Assembly: GCF_003350295.1 (NCBI RefSeq)
Contig: NZ_QLYY01000020.1
Coordinates: 89,596-140,883 of the forward strand
Source of the DNA: Vibrio tetraodonis
GTDB taxonomy: Bacteria; Pseudomonadota; Gammaproteobacteria; Enterobacterales; Vibrionaceae
Direction of reading: 5' to 3'
DNA: 51,288 bases
Made by a program: the position numbers and the translations under genes. The notes under the pieces were generated by a model that did no database searches, was not told the DNA's origin, and saw only the letters and a program-made list of their open reading frames with translations. Positions 19,205-26,829 of this stretch are shown piece by piece; position 1 is the first letter of the stretch, and each line of letters begins with the position of its first letter.

Positions 19205-19878
19205 CAGCCTTGCTTACGCCTCCGAAAAGGTAACACGACATTTTGAAGTTCTTTTTCTGCTAGAGCGGGCCAGTAAGTTCTCATATCGATTAAAAAACTT
19301 GAATGTGACCAGCTTCCTTTACGTTTAGTGATGGTTATTTCTAACCCATGAGCGTGTGGTATAAGTGTCATGCTCAAACTAACAGGTAGAGAGAAAAGAG
19401 TGCTGGATTGTTTAAACAAAAATGACAGGCTATTGCCAGTTTCACTGGCAACCTGAAGTCGGCGAACATGATGTACTTCTGGCTGACTGTACCATAGAAG
19501 TACATTGCTACAAGCTCCGCTTTTAAGGCATTGCTCAGCGGCCCATAACGCTTCTTTACAAGTTTTGGGGTAGAGCAATAGGATATGGTTTAGATCAATG
19601 CCTTGGGCAATTAAGTGTTGTGCTGAGAGATTGCCTGGAGGCTGAATGAATACCGATAGCCTCCCTTTATGATTACTCTTTAAATGAGGACATAATAATC
19701 GAAGCTCTCCTATACCTGAACTTGAATGTAACTCTACAACGCCATGGTGCGGGAAACCGCCTTCTAGCCTTTCGTCTAGAAGCTTAAAACCGGTTGGATA
19801 AACTCCCTTAGATTGCAGTTCAGAGCTTCCCTGCCAAAGCCATTGTTTTTTCTTAAGATGTTCGATTAATTCATACAT
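19204..19878 (-). CDS. imuA: ImuA, RecA-like cell-division/mutasome protein
   Basis: First gene of the SOS mutasome operon; ImuA is a RecA-fold protein that acts with ImuB and DnaE2. 224 residues from the ATG at 19878 (MYELIEHLKKKQWLWQGS). The frame is open to 19977, but those codons would run through the LexA box and promoter, so the downstream ATG is preferred. The usual opening TGFKLLDERLEGGFPHHGVVE is present, while the strict Walker A is degenerate (HSSSGIGELRL), as is common for ImuA. The C-terminus is basic (PFRRRKQG). No strong Shine-Dalgarno is seen, only CAGG. Confidence 0.86.
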   Translation of the reverse strand: MYELIEHLKKKQWLWQGSSELQSKGVYPTGFKLLDERLEGGFPHHGVVELHSSSGIGELRLLCPHLKSNHKGRLSVFIQPPGNLSAQHLIAQGIDLNHILLLYPKTCKEALWAAEQCLKSGACSNVLLWYSQPEVHHVRRLQVASETGNSLSFLFKQSSTLFSLPVSLSMTLIPHAHGLEITITKRKGSWSHSSFLIDMRTYWPALAEKELQNVVLPFRRRKQG

Positions 19879-19888
19879 AACAAAATAC

Positions 19889-19904
19889 CTGTATATATGT
19901 ACAG
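19889..19904. promoter_or_regulatory. LexA (SOS) box of the imuA-imuB-dnaE2 operon
   Basis: CTGTATATATGTACAG, the CTGT-N8-ACAG form of the gammaproteobacterial SOS box, ending 11 bases before the imuA ATG on the minus strand. LexA bound here would cover the promoter and start region. Confidence 0.9.
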
Positions 19905-19951
19905 TGTATGTTTTTATGATTAATCGGCAAGAGACAAGGCAGGTAAACGGG

Positions 19952-19983
19952 TAAAAAAACGCCTTGTTTGTTAACAAGGCGTT
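19952..19983 (-). terminator. Rho-independent terminator of yciK
   Basis: An 11-base perfect stem (19958-19968 with 19973-19983) and a 4-base loop. Read on the minus strand it is followed by a run of T residues (complement of 19953-19958). It separates yciK from the imuA promoter. Confidence 0.88.
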
Positions 19984-19998
19984 GAATAAAAGAAGAAT

Positions 19999-20742
19999 TT
20001 ATTTTTTGGGTTGAGCATCAATACATTGGCCTGTGATGTCCCTATTTTGATTCGACATCAAATAGAGATATAAAGGCATGATATCTAGGGGTGTTTTGAG
20101 TAAATCGGCATCTTCAGCAGGGTAAGCTTGGGCACGCATTCCTGTTCTTGTGCCGCCAGGGTTAATCGCATTTACTCGGATATGAGAATCGCTGAGCTCA
20201 TCGGCTAGGACTTGCATCATGCCTTCGGTTGCGAACTTTGACATGGCATAGGTTCCCCAAAAAGCGCGTCCACTATGACCCACAGTGGAAGAAGTAAAAA
20301 TAAGGCTCGCGTGATTGGATTTATGCAGAAGTGGCAATATAGCTTGCGTCATTAAAAACTGCGCTTTGACATTTACCTGCATTACATCATCGTATGTATC
20401 TTCACTGATTTGATTGAACGGGCTCAATACACCTAACAGGCTGGCATTATGTAAAACGCCATCTAAGCGACCGAATTGGCTGCCAATGGTGTCGGCCATA
20501 TCGAGATAGTTCTGTTTAGATGCTCCTTTCATATCCAGAGGAATGATGGCAGGCTGAGGAAAACCTTGAGCTTCAATTTCATCGTAAGTCTGTTCAAGTT
20601 TTTTGACTGTGCGGCCTAGCAATATGACAGTGGCACCATGTTGAGCATAGGATAACGCCGCTTGTTTTCCGATGCCGTCACCAGCGCCTGTTACAAGTAT
20701 GATTTTTCCTTGTAACGCATCTGAGGGAATAGAATAATTCAC
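19999..20742 (-). CDS. yciK: Short-chain dehydrogenase YciK
   Basis: NAD(P)-dependent oxidoreductase of the SDR family, substrate unknown. 247 residues. The cofactor motif TGAGDGIG lies in IILVTGAGDGIGKQAAL at about residues 16-32. The NAG-type motif is HNASLLG, and the catalytic set is Ser in TSSTVG with YxxxK in TYAMSKFATEG. PGGTRTGMRAQAYPAED follows and is characteristic of YciK. It is divergent from sohB, the same pairing as in E. coli. Catalytic residues are intact. Confidence 0.9.
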   Translation of the reverse strand: MNYSIPSDALQGKIILVTGAGDGIGKQAALSYAQHGATVILLGRTVKKLEQTYDEIEAQGFPQPAIIPLDMKGASKQNYLDMADTIGSQFGRLDGVLHNASLLGVLSPFNQISEDTYDDVMQVNVKAQFLMTQAILPLLHKSNHASLIFTSSTVGHSGRAFWGTYAMSKFATEGMMQVLADELSDSHIRVNAINPGGTRTGMRAQAYPAEDADLLKTPLDIMPLYLYLMSNQNRDITGQCIDAQPKK

Positions 20743-20831
20743 GTCATATGTCCTTAATTGTTACGTTCTGCTTTATGAATCAGTAGGATGATGGTTACAA
20801 TACACTAATTCGCATCTTAGGGGATATTACA

Positions 20832-21893
20832 TTGGAATTTTTGTTGGACTATGGGCTGTTTTTGGCCAAGATTGTAACCGTGGTCGTTGCCGTAATTGCA
20901 CTGTTAGTGGTTGCTAAAACCGTAGGTGGAAAAAGCGGTGCGGCAAAAGGTGAATTAGAAATCACCAATCTGACTGATCAGAATAAAGAGACGGTCGAGC
21001 AGCTTGAGCATCATTTGCATGACTCTGCATTTCTTAAAGCGCGTGATAAAGCTGAAAAGAAACAGGAAAAAGAAAAGCTCAAAGCCAGAGAAAAGGAAGT
21101 AAAACAAGCGTCAAAAGAAGGGGATCTCGATGGTAAAAGAGAGCCTCACTTATTCGTCCTTGATTTTAAAGGAAGCATTGATGCTAAAGAAGTGTCTTCT
21201 CTGCGTGAGGAGGTCACAGCGATTCTTTCTGTTGCGAAAGAGGGAGATGAAGTCTTACTGCGTTTAGAGTCTGGTGGCGGTATGGTCCATGGCTACGGAT
21301 TAGCTTCCTCTCAGTTGGATCGCATTAAAGCTGCTCAACTGCCATTAACTATTGCTGTTGATAAAGTTGCCGCCAGTGGTGGTTACATGATGGCTTGTAT
21401 CGCAGATAAGTTGGTTTCCGCTCCTTTCGCAATCGTGGGCTCAATTGGAGTGATCGCGCAGCTACCAAATTTCAATAAGCTTTTGAAAAAGCATGATATT
21501 GATTATGAACAACTGACCGCTGGAGAGTATAAGCGCACTCTAACCATGTTTGGTGAAAATACAGATAAAGCTCGCGATAAATTTAAGCAAGAGTTGGAAG
21601 ACACTCATGATTTGTTTAAAGACTTCATTCGTGAACGTCGACCGTCTTTAGAGTTGGAGAAAGTTGCAACTGGAGAGCACTGGTTCGGTATTCGAGCGCA
21701 TGAGTTAGGCCTTGTTGATGAAGTTAGTACCTCTGATGATTTGGTCGTAGCGGCTTGTAAAGATAAGACCGTATTATCTATTCGTTATGTTGAGAAGAAA
21801 AAGCTTACATCAAAGCTAGCCGGATTGGCGGGAGAAGCCGCTGATAATATTTTGCTGAAACTTATCGATCGAGGCCAACGTCCGATAGTGTAA
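20832..21893 (+). CDS. sohB: SohB, signal-peptide-peptidase-like inner-membrane protease
   Basis: S49-family serine peptidase anchored in the inner membrane, with its domain in the periplasm. 353 residues from a TTG start preceded by AGGGGA. The N-terminal membrane segment (about 8-28) is followed by a Lys/Glu-rich linker, which may be coiled coil (about 60-105). The protease core includes VLDFKGSIDAKEVSSLREEV, LRLESGGGMVHGYGLA, the catalytic Ser in DKVAASGGYMMA and SAPFAIVGSIGVIAQLPNFN. The match to E. coli SohB is strong throughout. It is divergent from yciK. Confidence 0.93.
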   Translation: MEFLLDYGLFLAKIVTVVVAVIALLVVAKTVGGKSGAAKGELEITNLTDQNKETVEQLEHHLHDSAFLKARDKAEKKQEKEKLKAREKEVKQASKEGDLDGKREPHLFVLDFKGSIDAKEVSSLREEVTAILSVAKEGDEVLLRLESGGGMVHGYGLASSQLDRIKAAQLPLTIAVDKVAASGGYMMACIADKLVSAPFAIVGSIGVIAQLPNFNKLLKKHDIDYEQLTAGEYKRTLTMFGENTDKARDKFKQELEDTHDLFKDFIRERRPSLELEKVATGEHWFGIRAHELGLVDEVSTSDDLVVAACKDKTVLSIRYVEKKKLTSKLAGLAGEAADNILLKLIDRGQRPIV

Positions 21894-21911
21894 TGTCTAG
21901 TCGCAATTAAA

Positions 21912-21938
21912 AGTAAGCCCTCATTTTGAGGGCTTACT
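21912..21938. terminator. Hairpin between sohB and the minus-strand gene, likely terminator
   Basis: A 12-base perfect stem (AGTAAGCCCTCA with TGAGGGCTTACT) and a loop of three T. The minus strand continues with TTTTAATT, so it best ends the gene at 21967-23451; it may also stop sohB transcripts. Confidence 0.8.
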
Positions 21939-21966
21939 GGTTAATGTTTAGCTGAAATAATATAGC

Positions 21967-23451
21967 TTAGCGGTTAGCTAGCTGTGCTCTTAAGCGTTCA
22001 ATTTCTTGTTGAAGTGACTTATTTTCAGCGGTTAGACCTACATAAGTAAATGCTTTACATTGTGTTTGTAACTTGTTCTGCACAAAGTCACCAACGCTTT
22101 TTTCTAAAGTTTCAGGGTTCTTGATGCTCTCACGAAATTCTGACTCTAATTCTTTTGCAGCATCTTTATCTATTTTTGCAAATAAACCGCTGAATATAGG
22201 ATCCTCTGTAAGAGCTGCTGTCACTTGGTTTTCGTAGTTATTTTTAAGCAATTCAGAGCGTGTTTCATTATCTAAGCTCTTGGATGCTTTTTCTTGGGCT
22301 TCAGCAAAAACAGAGCGGCTTTCTTTTGGTGTCCTAACTACTGTCCCACTTTTTTCATGCCATGATGTTGCTTCTAGGCGCTTATTTATCTGAAGCTTTT
22401 CTAGCACCTCTGCTACGCTTTTCCACTGGGTTTGTTGTTGGTGTTGTTGTTTCTGTGGGGTTTTACCTTTCAAGTGACGTATTTCACTACCAGCATCGAT
22501 TTTTTGGTAGTTTTCCTTCTCAGCTTTCTTACATAGGGCATTACCAAAGGGAGCAGAGGTATGTATATTATGGGTATAAGGCCTTATCACTGAGAAGTAG
22601 TCTTGGCAATACTTTGGCATAGCACTAATGTGTTTTTCAGTAACTTCATTGGCTGGCAGATCGCCGATCCATTTTTTCAGTTCACCCAGAATATCTGGCT
22701 TTGCTGCATGAACAATCATCTTACTCGTAAATGCTGCAATGGCTTTTTTATCTGCATCTGGCAATTGATCGGCTTGGTCTAAAATTTGGTCTGGATTTTC
22801 AAATAGTAACTGTTTGCCTCTTTCTGACATGCCATCAATAACAGGATTATGGCTGCTGATGTTTGACTGCTGAGCTGGTTGTTTATCATTTGAGTTTATT
22901 TTTCTTAGGCCTGCCGTGCCTTTATCCCTTCTTGCATTTATTGCCTCAAGTAGGGCGTTTCTCCCTTGGTCTTGGTTAGTAGCATTTTCTTTAGGCGAAG
23001 GTGTCGCTTTCTGTAATGGTGGTGCTGGTGGTGCTGGTGGTGGCGCTGGCTGAGGTTTTTGCCCGCTATCGTTAGAGACAATGGTTTTCTGATTGCTTTG
23101 TTCTGAGCTTTTAGGAGTAATCTTGGTGTTCAATTCAGCTATTACAGCAGATTTAGCCTGTTGTGCTTGTGTTAAGGCTTTTGACACTACGTTTTCAGCT
23201 ATAGATGAAACACTGTTTGACTGGCGTGATGACCGAGTTGAATTGCTGTCGCCATCCTTCATGCGGAGCATAGTAGACTGTTGTCTATCTAGATCCTGAA
23301 ACATTTTGAAAGCCCTACCAAAACTAGATAGTTCTTTCTCATTGGTGTGCTCAATACTTTTAATATTTAACTTGCCATTTCTGGTGGCATCATCGTGCCT
23401 AGTGATGCTACTTGGCCCAGAGATGGTACTTATGGAATTAAAGTCAGGCAT
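21967..23451 (-). CDS. Proline-rich protein with a WH2-like actin-binding motif; candidate secreted effector
   Basis: 494 residues from the ATG at 23451 (MPDFNSISTISG), chosen because AAAGGAA lies just upstream; an in-frame TTG five codons earlier overlaps that site. Residues 1-130 are Ser/Asn/Gln-rich with no signal peptide or membrane helix. Residues 132-153 are a polyproline tract (KPQPAPPPAPPAPPLQ). Residues 163-185 contain GRNALLEAI, ten residues, then LRKI, resembling the WH2 helix-plus-LKKT actin-binding motif but with a longer linker. About 205-494 looks mainly helical, with a Gln-rich break at 333-342 and a heptad-like coiled coil at the end (LTAENKSLQQEIERLRAQL). Polyproline-WH2-helical C-terminus is the arrangement of VopF/VopL of vibrios (484-530 residues, three WH2). 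No chaperone or secretion gene is nearby. Actin function is inferred. Confidence 0.6.
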   Translation of the reverse strand: MPDFNSISTISGPSSITRHDDATRNGKLNIKSIEHTNEKELSSFGRAFKMFQDLDRQQSTMLRMKDGDSNSTRSSRQSNSVSSIAENVVSKALTQAQQAKSAVIAELNTKITPKSSEQSNQKTIVSNDSGQKPQPAPPPAPPAPPLQKATPSPKENATNQDQGRNALLEAINARRDKGTAGLRKINSNDKQPAQQSNISSHNPVIDGMSERGKQLLFENPDQILDQADQLPDADKKAIAAFTSKMIVHAAKPDILGELKKWIGDLPANEVTEKHISAMPKYCQDYFSVIRPYTHNIHTSAPFGNALCKKAEKENYQKIDAGSEIRHLKGKTPQKQQHQQQTQWKSVAEVLEKLQINKRLEATSWHEKSGTVVRTPKESRSVFAEAQEKASKSLDNETRSELLKNNYENQVTAALTEDPIFSGLFAKIDKDAAKELESEFRESIKNPETLEKSVGDFVQNKLQTQCKAFTYVGLTAENKSLQQEIERLRAQLANR

Positions 23452-23830
23452 TTTTATTCCTTTCAATAGGGTAATTTAAATTTTATTGAAAGACTATAAA
23501 GACGCTCATTACTAAGTGCATGGGATTTTATTTGAAATAACCTAACAGAAAGTGATGCTTTAAATCGATCTTATTGTTAACTTAATTCTAAAGGTTTAAT
23601 TTACTGATAACTATTTCAATGATTATAGTGTTGTTCCTTTTTCTCTATAAATAGGTTGTGTTAGCAGTAGATTAAAAATCATAGATTTTCATGTTATTTC
23701 GTGAGAAAAATGGCAAGGTATATTGCTGCATAGAGCGTCCAAGCTTGCCATTATTTGCGTGTCTTAGAGATGCAGTAGCAACTCAACTTCAATGAACAAT
23801 ATAAGCACTTACTCTTTGACTTTAATAAAG
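23452..23830. other. Gene-free stretch, 379 bases
   Basis: Very AT-rich region upstream of the proline-rich/WH2 gene (minus strand) and downstream of rhlE (minus strand). It must hold the promoter of the WH2-like gene. I see no convincing ORF, RNA or palindromic operator; a TATAGT at about 23499-23494 on the minus strand is a possible -10 only. Confidence 0.4.
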
Positions 23831-23849
23831 AAAAACTGCATGCGTGCAG
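23831..23849 (-). terminator. Terminator of rhlE
   Basis: On the minus strand CTGCA-CGCA-TGCAG forms a short stem followed by TTTTT. The stem is only 5-6 pairs, but the loop and T run are well placed 10 bases after the rhlE stop. Confidence 0.6.
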
Positions 23850-23858
23850 CTTGAAACA

Positions 23859-25208
23859 TTATTTTTTACCTTGTTCCTTAGCTCCGCCTTTCATGTTCCT
23901 ACTTTGTGGCTTATTGCTAGGTGAAAAATGACGCTTGTTTTTACCAGCGGGCTTATGCCCTCTAGCGTTATCACCAGAACGCTGACCATCTATATGGTCG
24001 CTTTTAGGTTTTTTGGGCTTTTTAGGTTTTTTGGGCTTTATTGGTCGAGTATCTAGCTTAGATTCAGGCAGTTCGTTGACAGCTTTATAGCCTTCTAGTT
24101 CAAGACGAGGCAAAACCTGTTGGATAAGCCTTTCTATGGCAAACAATTCGCTGGCTTCTGCTGCCTCTACTAAAGAGATTGCTTTACCTACTTCTCCGGC
24201 GCGGCCTGTACGGCCAATCCTATGCACGTAATCTTCGGCAACATGAGGGAGTTCAAAGTTAACGACTTGTGGTAGCTGGGGGATATCAATGCCACGTGCG
24301 GCGATATCGGTTGCGACCAATACACGTACTTCACCAGACTTAAAATCGGCTAGTGCTTTGGTTCGAGCATTTTGACTTTTATTCCCATGAATAGGCGCAG
24401 CAGTAATACCTTGGCCATTGAGGTAATAAGATAAGCGGTTTGCACCATGTTTTGTTCGGCAAAAAACCAATACCTGTTTCCAATCACCTTCTTGGATTAA
24501 TTTGCACAGCATAGGTGCTTTTTTTCGCTTGTCTGTCGGGTAGATAGACTGCTCAATCGTTTTGGCTGTCGAGTTGGCAGGAGCAACAGAGATTTCAACC
24601 GGATTATTGACTAAACTTTTCGCGAGTTGTCGAACTTCGTCAGAAAAGGTAGCAGAGAAAAGAAGGTTTTGACGTTTTTGTGGCAGTAATTCAAGTATCT
24701 TGCGAATATCGCGTATAAAACCCATATCTAGCATTCGGTCTGCTTCGTCTAATACGAGAACGTCTAACTGCGAAAACTTAATGGCATTTTGTTGATACAA
24801 ATCCAGTAAGCGACCTGGGGTAGCGACAAGAATATCGGTACCTTTTCGAAGCTTCATCATTTGTGGATTGATTTTAACACCACCAAAAACCACACTAGAA
24901 GTTAGTTTTTGATACCGGCTGTACTTATAAATATTTTCTTGTACTTGGGCAGCTAGTTCACGTGTTGGTGTTAATACCAATGCTCTAGCATGGTTAGGCT
25001 TGACTCTTTGCCCATTATCAAGAAGTTCAAGAATAGGTAGCGTAAAGCCAGCGGTTTTGCCTGTGCCTGTCTGCGCAGCAGCCATTACGTCTTTTCCTGC
25101 TAAGACTGCAGGAATTGCTTGCTCTTGAATTGGTGAGGGCTTGTCATAACCCTGATCACCTATGGCTTTAAGGATTGGAGCAGAAAGGCCTAAAGAGGTA
25201 AAACCCAT
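23859..25208 (-). CDS. rhlE: DEAD-box RNA helicase RhlE
   Basis: ATP-dependent RNA helicase, linked to ribosome assembly and RNA decay. 449 residues from the ATG at 25208 ([20 protein letters not shown]); the longer frame to 25244 lacks support. Motifs in order: Q motif ([11 protein letters not shown]), [28 protein letters not shown] in [16 protein letters not shown] in [10 protein letters not shown], then the helicase C domain with [13 protein letters not shown] and [10 protein letters not shown]. The C-terminal tail is basic and of low complexity, including [12 protein letters not shown] encoded by an 18-base tandem repeat, as in RNA-binding tails of RhlE proteins. Confidence 0.92.
   Translation of the reverse strand: MGFTSLGLSAPILKAIGDQGYDKPSPIQEQAIPAVLAGKDVMAAAQTGTGKTAGFTLPILELLDNGQRVKPNHARALVLTPTRELAAQVQENIYKYSRYQKLTSSVVFGGVKINPQMMKLRKGTDILVATPGRLLDLYQQNAIKFSQLDVLVLDEADRMLDMGFIRDIRKILELLPQKRQNLLFSATFSDEVRQLAKSLVNNPVEISVAPANSTAKTIEQSIYPTDKRKKAPMLCKLIQEGDWKQVLVFCRTKHGANRLSYYLNGQGITAAPIHGNKSQNARTKALADFKSGEVRVLVATDIAARGIDIPQLPQVVNFELPHVAEDYVHRIGRTGRAGEVGKAISLVEAAEASELFAIERLIQQVLPRLELEGYKAVNELPESKLDTRPIKPKKPKKPKKPKSDHIDGQRSGDNARGHKPAGKNKRHFSPSNKPQSRNMKGGAKEQGKK
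24002..24040 (-). repeat. 18-base tandem repeat inside rhlE tail
   Basis: Two copies of an 18-base unit (AGGTTTTTTGGGCTTTTT on the plus strand, starts at 24006 and 24024) encode KPKKPK blocks. Such repeats can vary in copy number between strains. Confidence 0.7.
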
Positions 25209-25311
25209 ATATATGTCTCTGTAATAAGTTGAGCTCATGCTCACGCAGCCATAATGAGCTGCAAAAGGGCGCTATTGTGAGTCCTTTGTAGGTCAACATC
25301 AACAGAAATTA

Positions 25312-25875
25312 TCATTGTGGAGGTTTGAATATAGTGAGCAACTGATGCTTGTTGGTAATAAAAGCGAGTATGAGCCCTGTCAATAGGCCAAATAGGTGAG
25401 ATTCTACTGCTACGGCTGCATTAATTAACTCACTCGTGGTTTGAGATGCGCCTATGGTCATTTCCCAACCCGTTTTCACTAGCACTCCCCCAACCAGTAG
25501 CCAGCTACTTTTTCTACCAGATAAAGACTCACAAAGTGCATAGTAGGCAAAAATACCATGCAGCGTTCCTGACAAGCCGACATAAGAATTCATAGAAGTT
25601 GTAAGATTAAGTACACCAACCGATAGGCTTACAAGTAATAAGACGCAAAGAAGAGATTTAGGGCTGGGCCTAAACAAGTAGGAGATGACCCAAAGCCCAA
25701 GGATATTCATAGTTAGATGAATCCAGTTGGTATGGGTAAAGTTTCCTGTTAGGATCCGCCACCACTGGCCTTGTTCGATGAGTTCATTTTGCCAATATGT
25801 TAGGTTAGCTAAAGGTTCAAATTGTACACACAAGCAAATTAAGCTAATTACAACCAGTAGAAGAAATAAGCGCAC
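25312..25875 (-). CDS. Rhombosortase, rhomboid-type intramembrane serine protease
   Basis: Processes proteins carrying a C-terminal GlyGly-CTERM signal in vibrios and relatives. 187 residues if the GTG at 25875 is the start (MRLFLLLVVISLICLC). The frame is open to an ATG at 25971, but that would overlap the divergent DTW gene by 92 bases. Rhomboid features: WWRILTGNFTHTNWIHLTMN in the second helix, the nucleophile in YVGLSGTLHGIFAYYAL and the catalytic His in VESHLFGLLTG. About six membrane helices. No GlyGly-CTERM substrate was found in the window. Family assignment is good; the start is uncertain. Confidence 0.82.
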   Translation of the reverse strand: MRLFLLLVVISLICLCVQFEPLANLTYWQNELIEQGQWWRILTGNFTHTNWIHLTMNILGLWVISYLFRPSPKSLLCVLLLVSLSVGVLNLTTSMNSYVGLSGTLHGIFAYYALCESLSGRKSSWLLVGGVLVKTGWEMTIGASQTTSELINAAVAVESHLFGLLTGLILAFITNKHQLLTIFKPPQ

Positions 25876-25879
25876 TCTA

Positions 25880-26485
25880 ATGTCTCGATATTGTTTACAA
25901 TGTGGTAAGTCAACCAAAGCTTGTATCTGTGAGTGGATACATAGCCTGTCAGCCAATGTGGAACTGATCATTCTACAGCATCCTACAGAAGCTAAGAAGC
26001 CTATGGGGACTGCAAAGATCCTAACTCTTTCATTGGCAGGATGTTATTTGTTCCAAGGTGAAGACTTTACTCAACATGTGGAGTTTAACCAATTGTTGTG
26101 TGAAAATGATGTCCAACATTTTATTCTTTATCCAAGTGACTTGTCTTCAGGTGTCTCTGCAGCAAAAGAAGCTATAAGTAACAATAGTAAAGTACGTATT
26201 ATTATTCTCGATGGTACTTGGAAAAAAGCCTATAAAATCTGGCAGTTATCGAGCAACTTAAAAAAAATGCCTATGATTCACTTACCCAAGGATTTAAAGG
26301 GTAATTATCGAATCCGCAAAGCTCCTAGCAACAATAGCTTATCGACAGTAGAGGCTGGTTATCACCTTTTGTCCTTGCTTGAACCCGAGCGTGATTTCTC
26401 ACCGTTAATTGATGCTTTTAATCATATGATTGACTTTCAAATTAGTAATATGCCAGCAGGTGTATTTAAGCGGAATTATTCATGA
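25880..26485 (+). CDS. DTW-domain tRNA-uridine aminocarboxypropyltransferase
   Basis: DTW-domain proteins add the 3-amino-3-carboxypropyl group to uridine in tRNA, using SAM. 201 residues from the ATG at 25880, giving MSRYCLQCGKSTKACICEWI with the family's N-terminal cysteines. The longer open frame to 25727 has no family-like sequence. Signatures: LQHPTEAKKPMGTAKIL, LYPS, then the DTW-type motif as LDGTWKKAYKI, followed by RIRKAPSNNSLSTVEA. It is head to head with the rhombosortase, with starts four bases apart. Related to E. coli TapT/TrmY-like paralogues; which of the two DTW subtypes it is cannot be read here. Confidence 0.86.
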   Translation: MSRYCLQCGKSTKACICEWIHSLSANVELIILQHPTEAKKPMGTAKILTLSLAGCYLFQGEDFTQHVEFNQLLCENDVQHFILYPSDLSSGVSAAKEAISNNSKVRIIILDGTWKKAYKIWQLSSNLKKMPMIHLPKDLKGNYRIRKAPSNNSLSTVEAGYHLLSLLEPERDFSPLIDAFNHMIDFQISNMPAGVFKRNYS

Positions 26486-26829
26486 TAGATAATATGATGC
26501 CGTGTTTTATTGTGCTCTGTACAAACCTAGATAAATAAATTTAAACGCCTATTCACACTTTTAGTTCTCCTCATCATCAGAATTATGTCGACAATAAATA
26601 GGTCATGTGCCATTGACTTTGTTGTGTAATTTTTATTCATCTAGTTGCATTTTTGTATTCATGTAACAATACTCTCAATAAGGCGTGCGTACTGCACTCA
26701 GATCATTGGACCGTAAACAGCACATCATGTATGAAAATCATGATATTAGCGGCTGTGTATGTGGACAACTCTTCGATTTTGAAAAAATAATCCTCATCTA
26801 CGGTCTACTAATGGAATGGAGACAAGTGC
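26486..26829. other. Gene-free stretch, 344 bases
   Basis: AT-rich spacer between the DTW gene and the adenine deaminase gene, both on the plus strand. An open frame at 26685-26870 has no protein-like character and overlaps the deaminase start, so it is not called. It should hold the deaminase promoter; GGAG lies 9-10 bases before that ATG. No operator recognised. Confidence 0.4.

Noticed and set aside
21967..23451. Additional WH2 copies in the proline-rich protein
   Set aside because: Stretches near residues 101-114 and 344-361 lack the LKKT/V-like tail, so only one copy is called.
23476..23858. Type III secretion regulator box or chaperone gene near the WH2-like protein
   Set aside because: None could be found on either strand, so delivery by type III secretion remains only a possibility.
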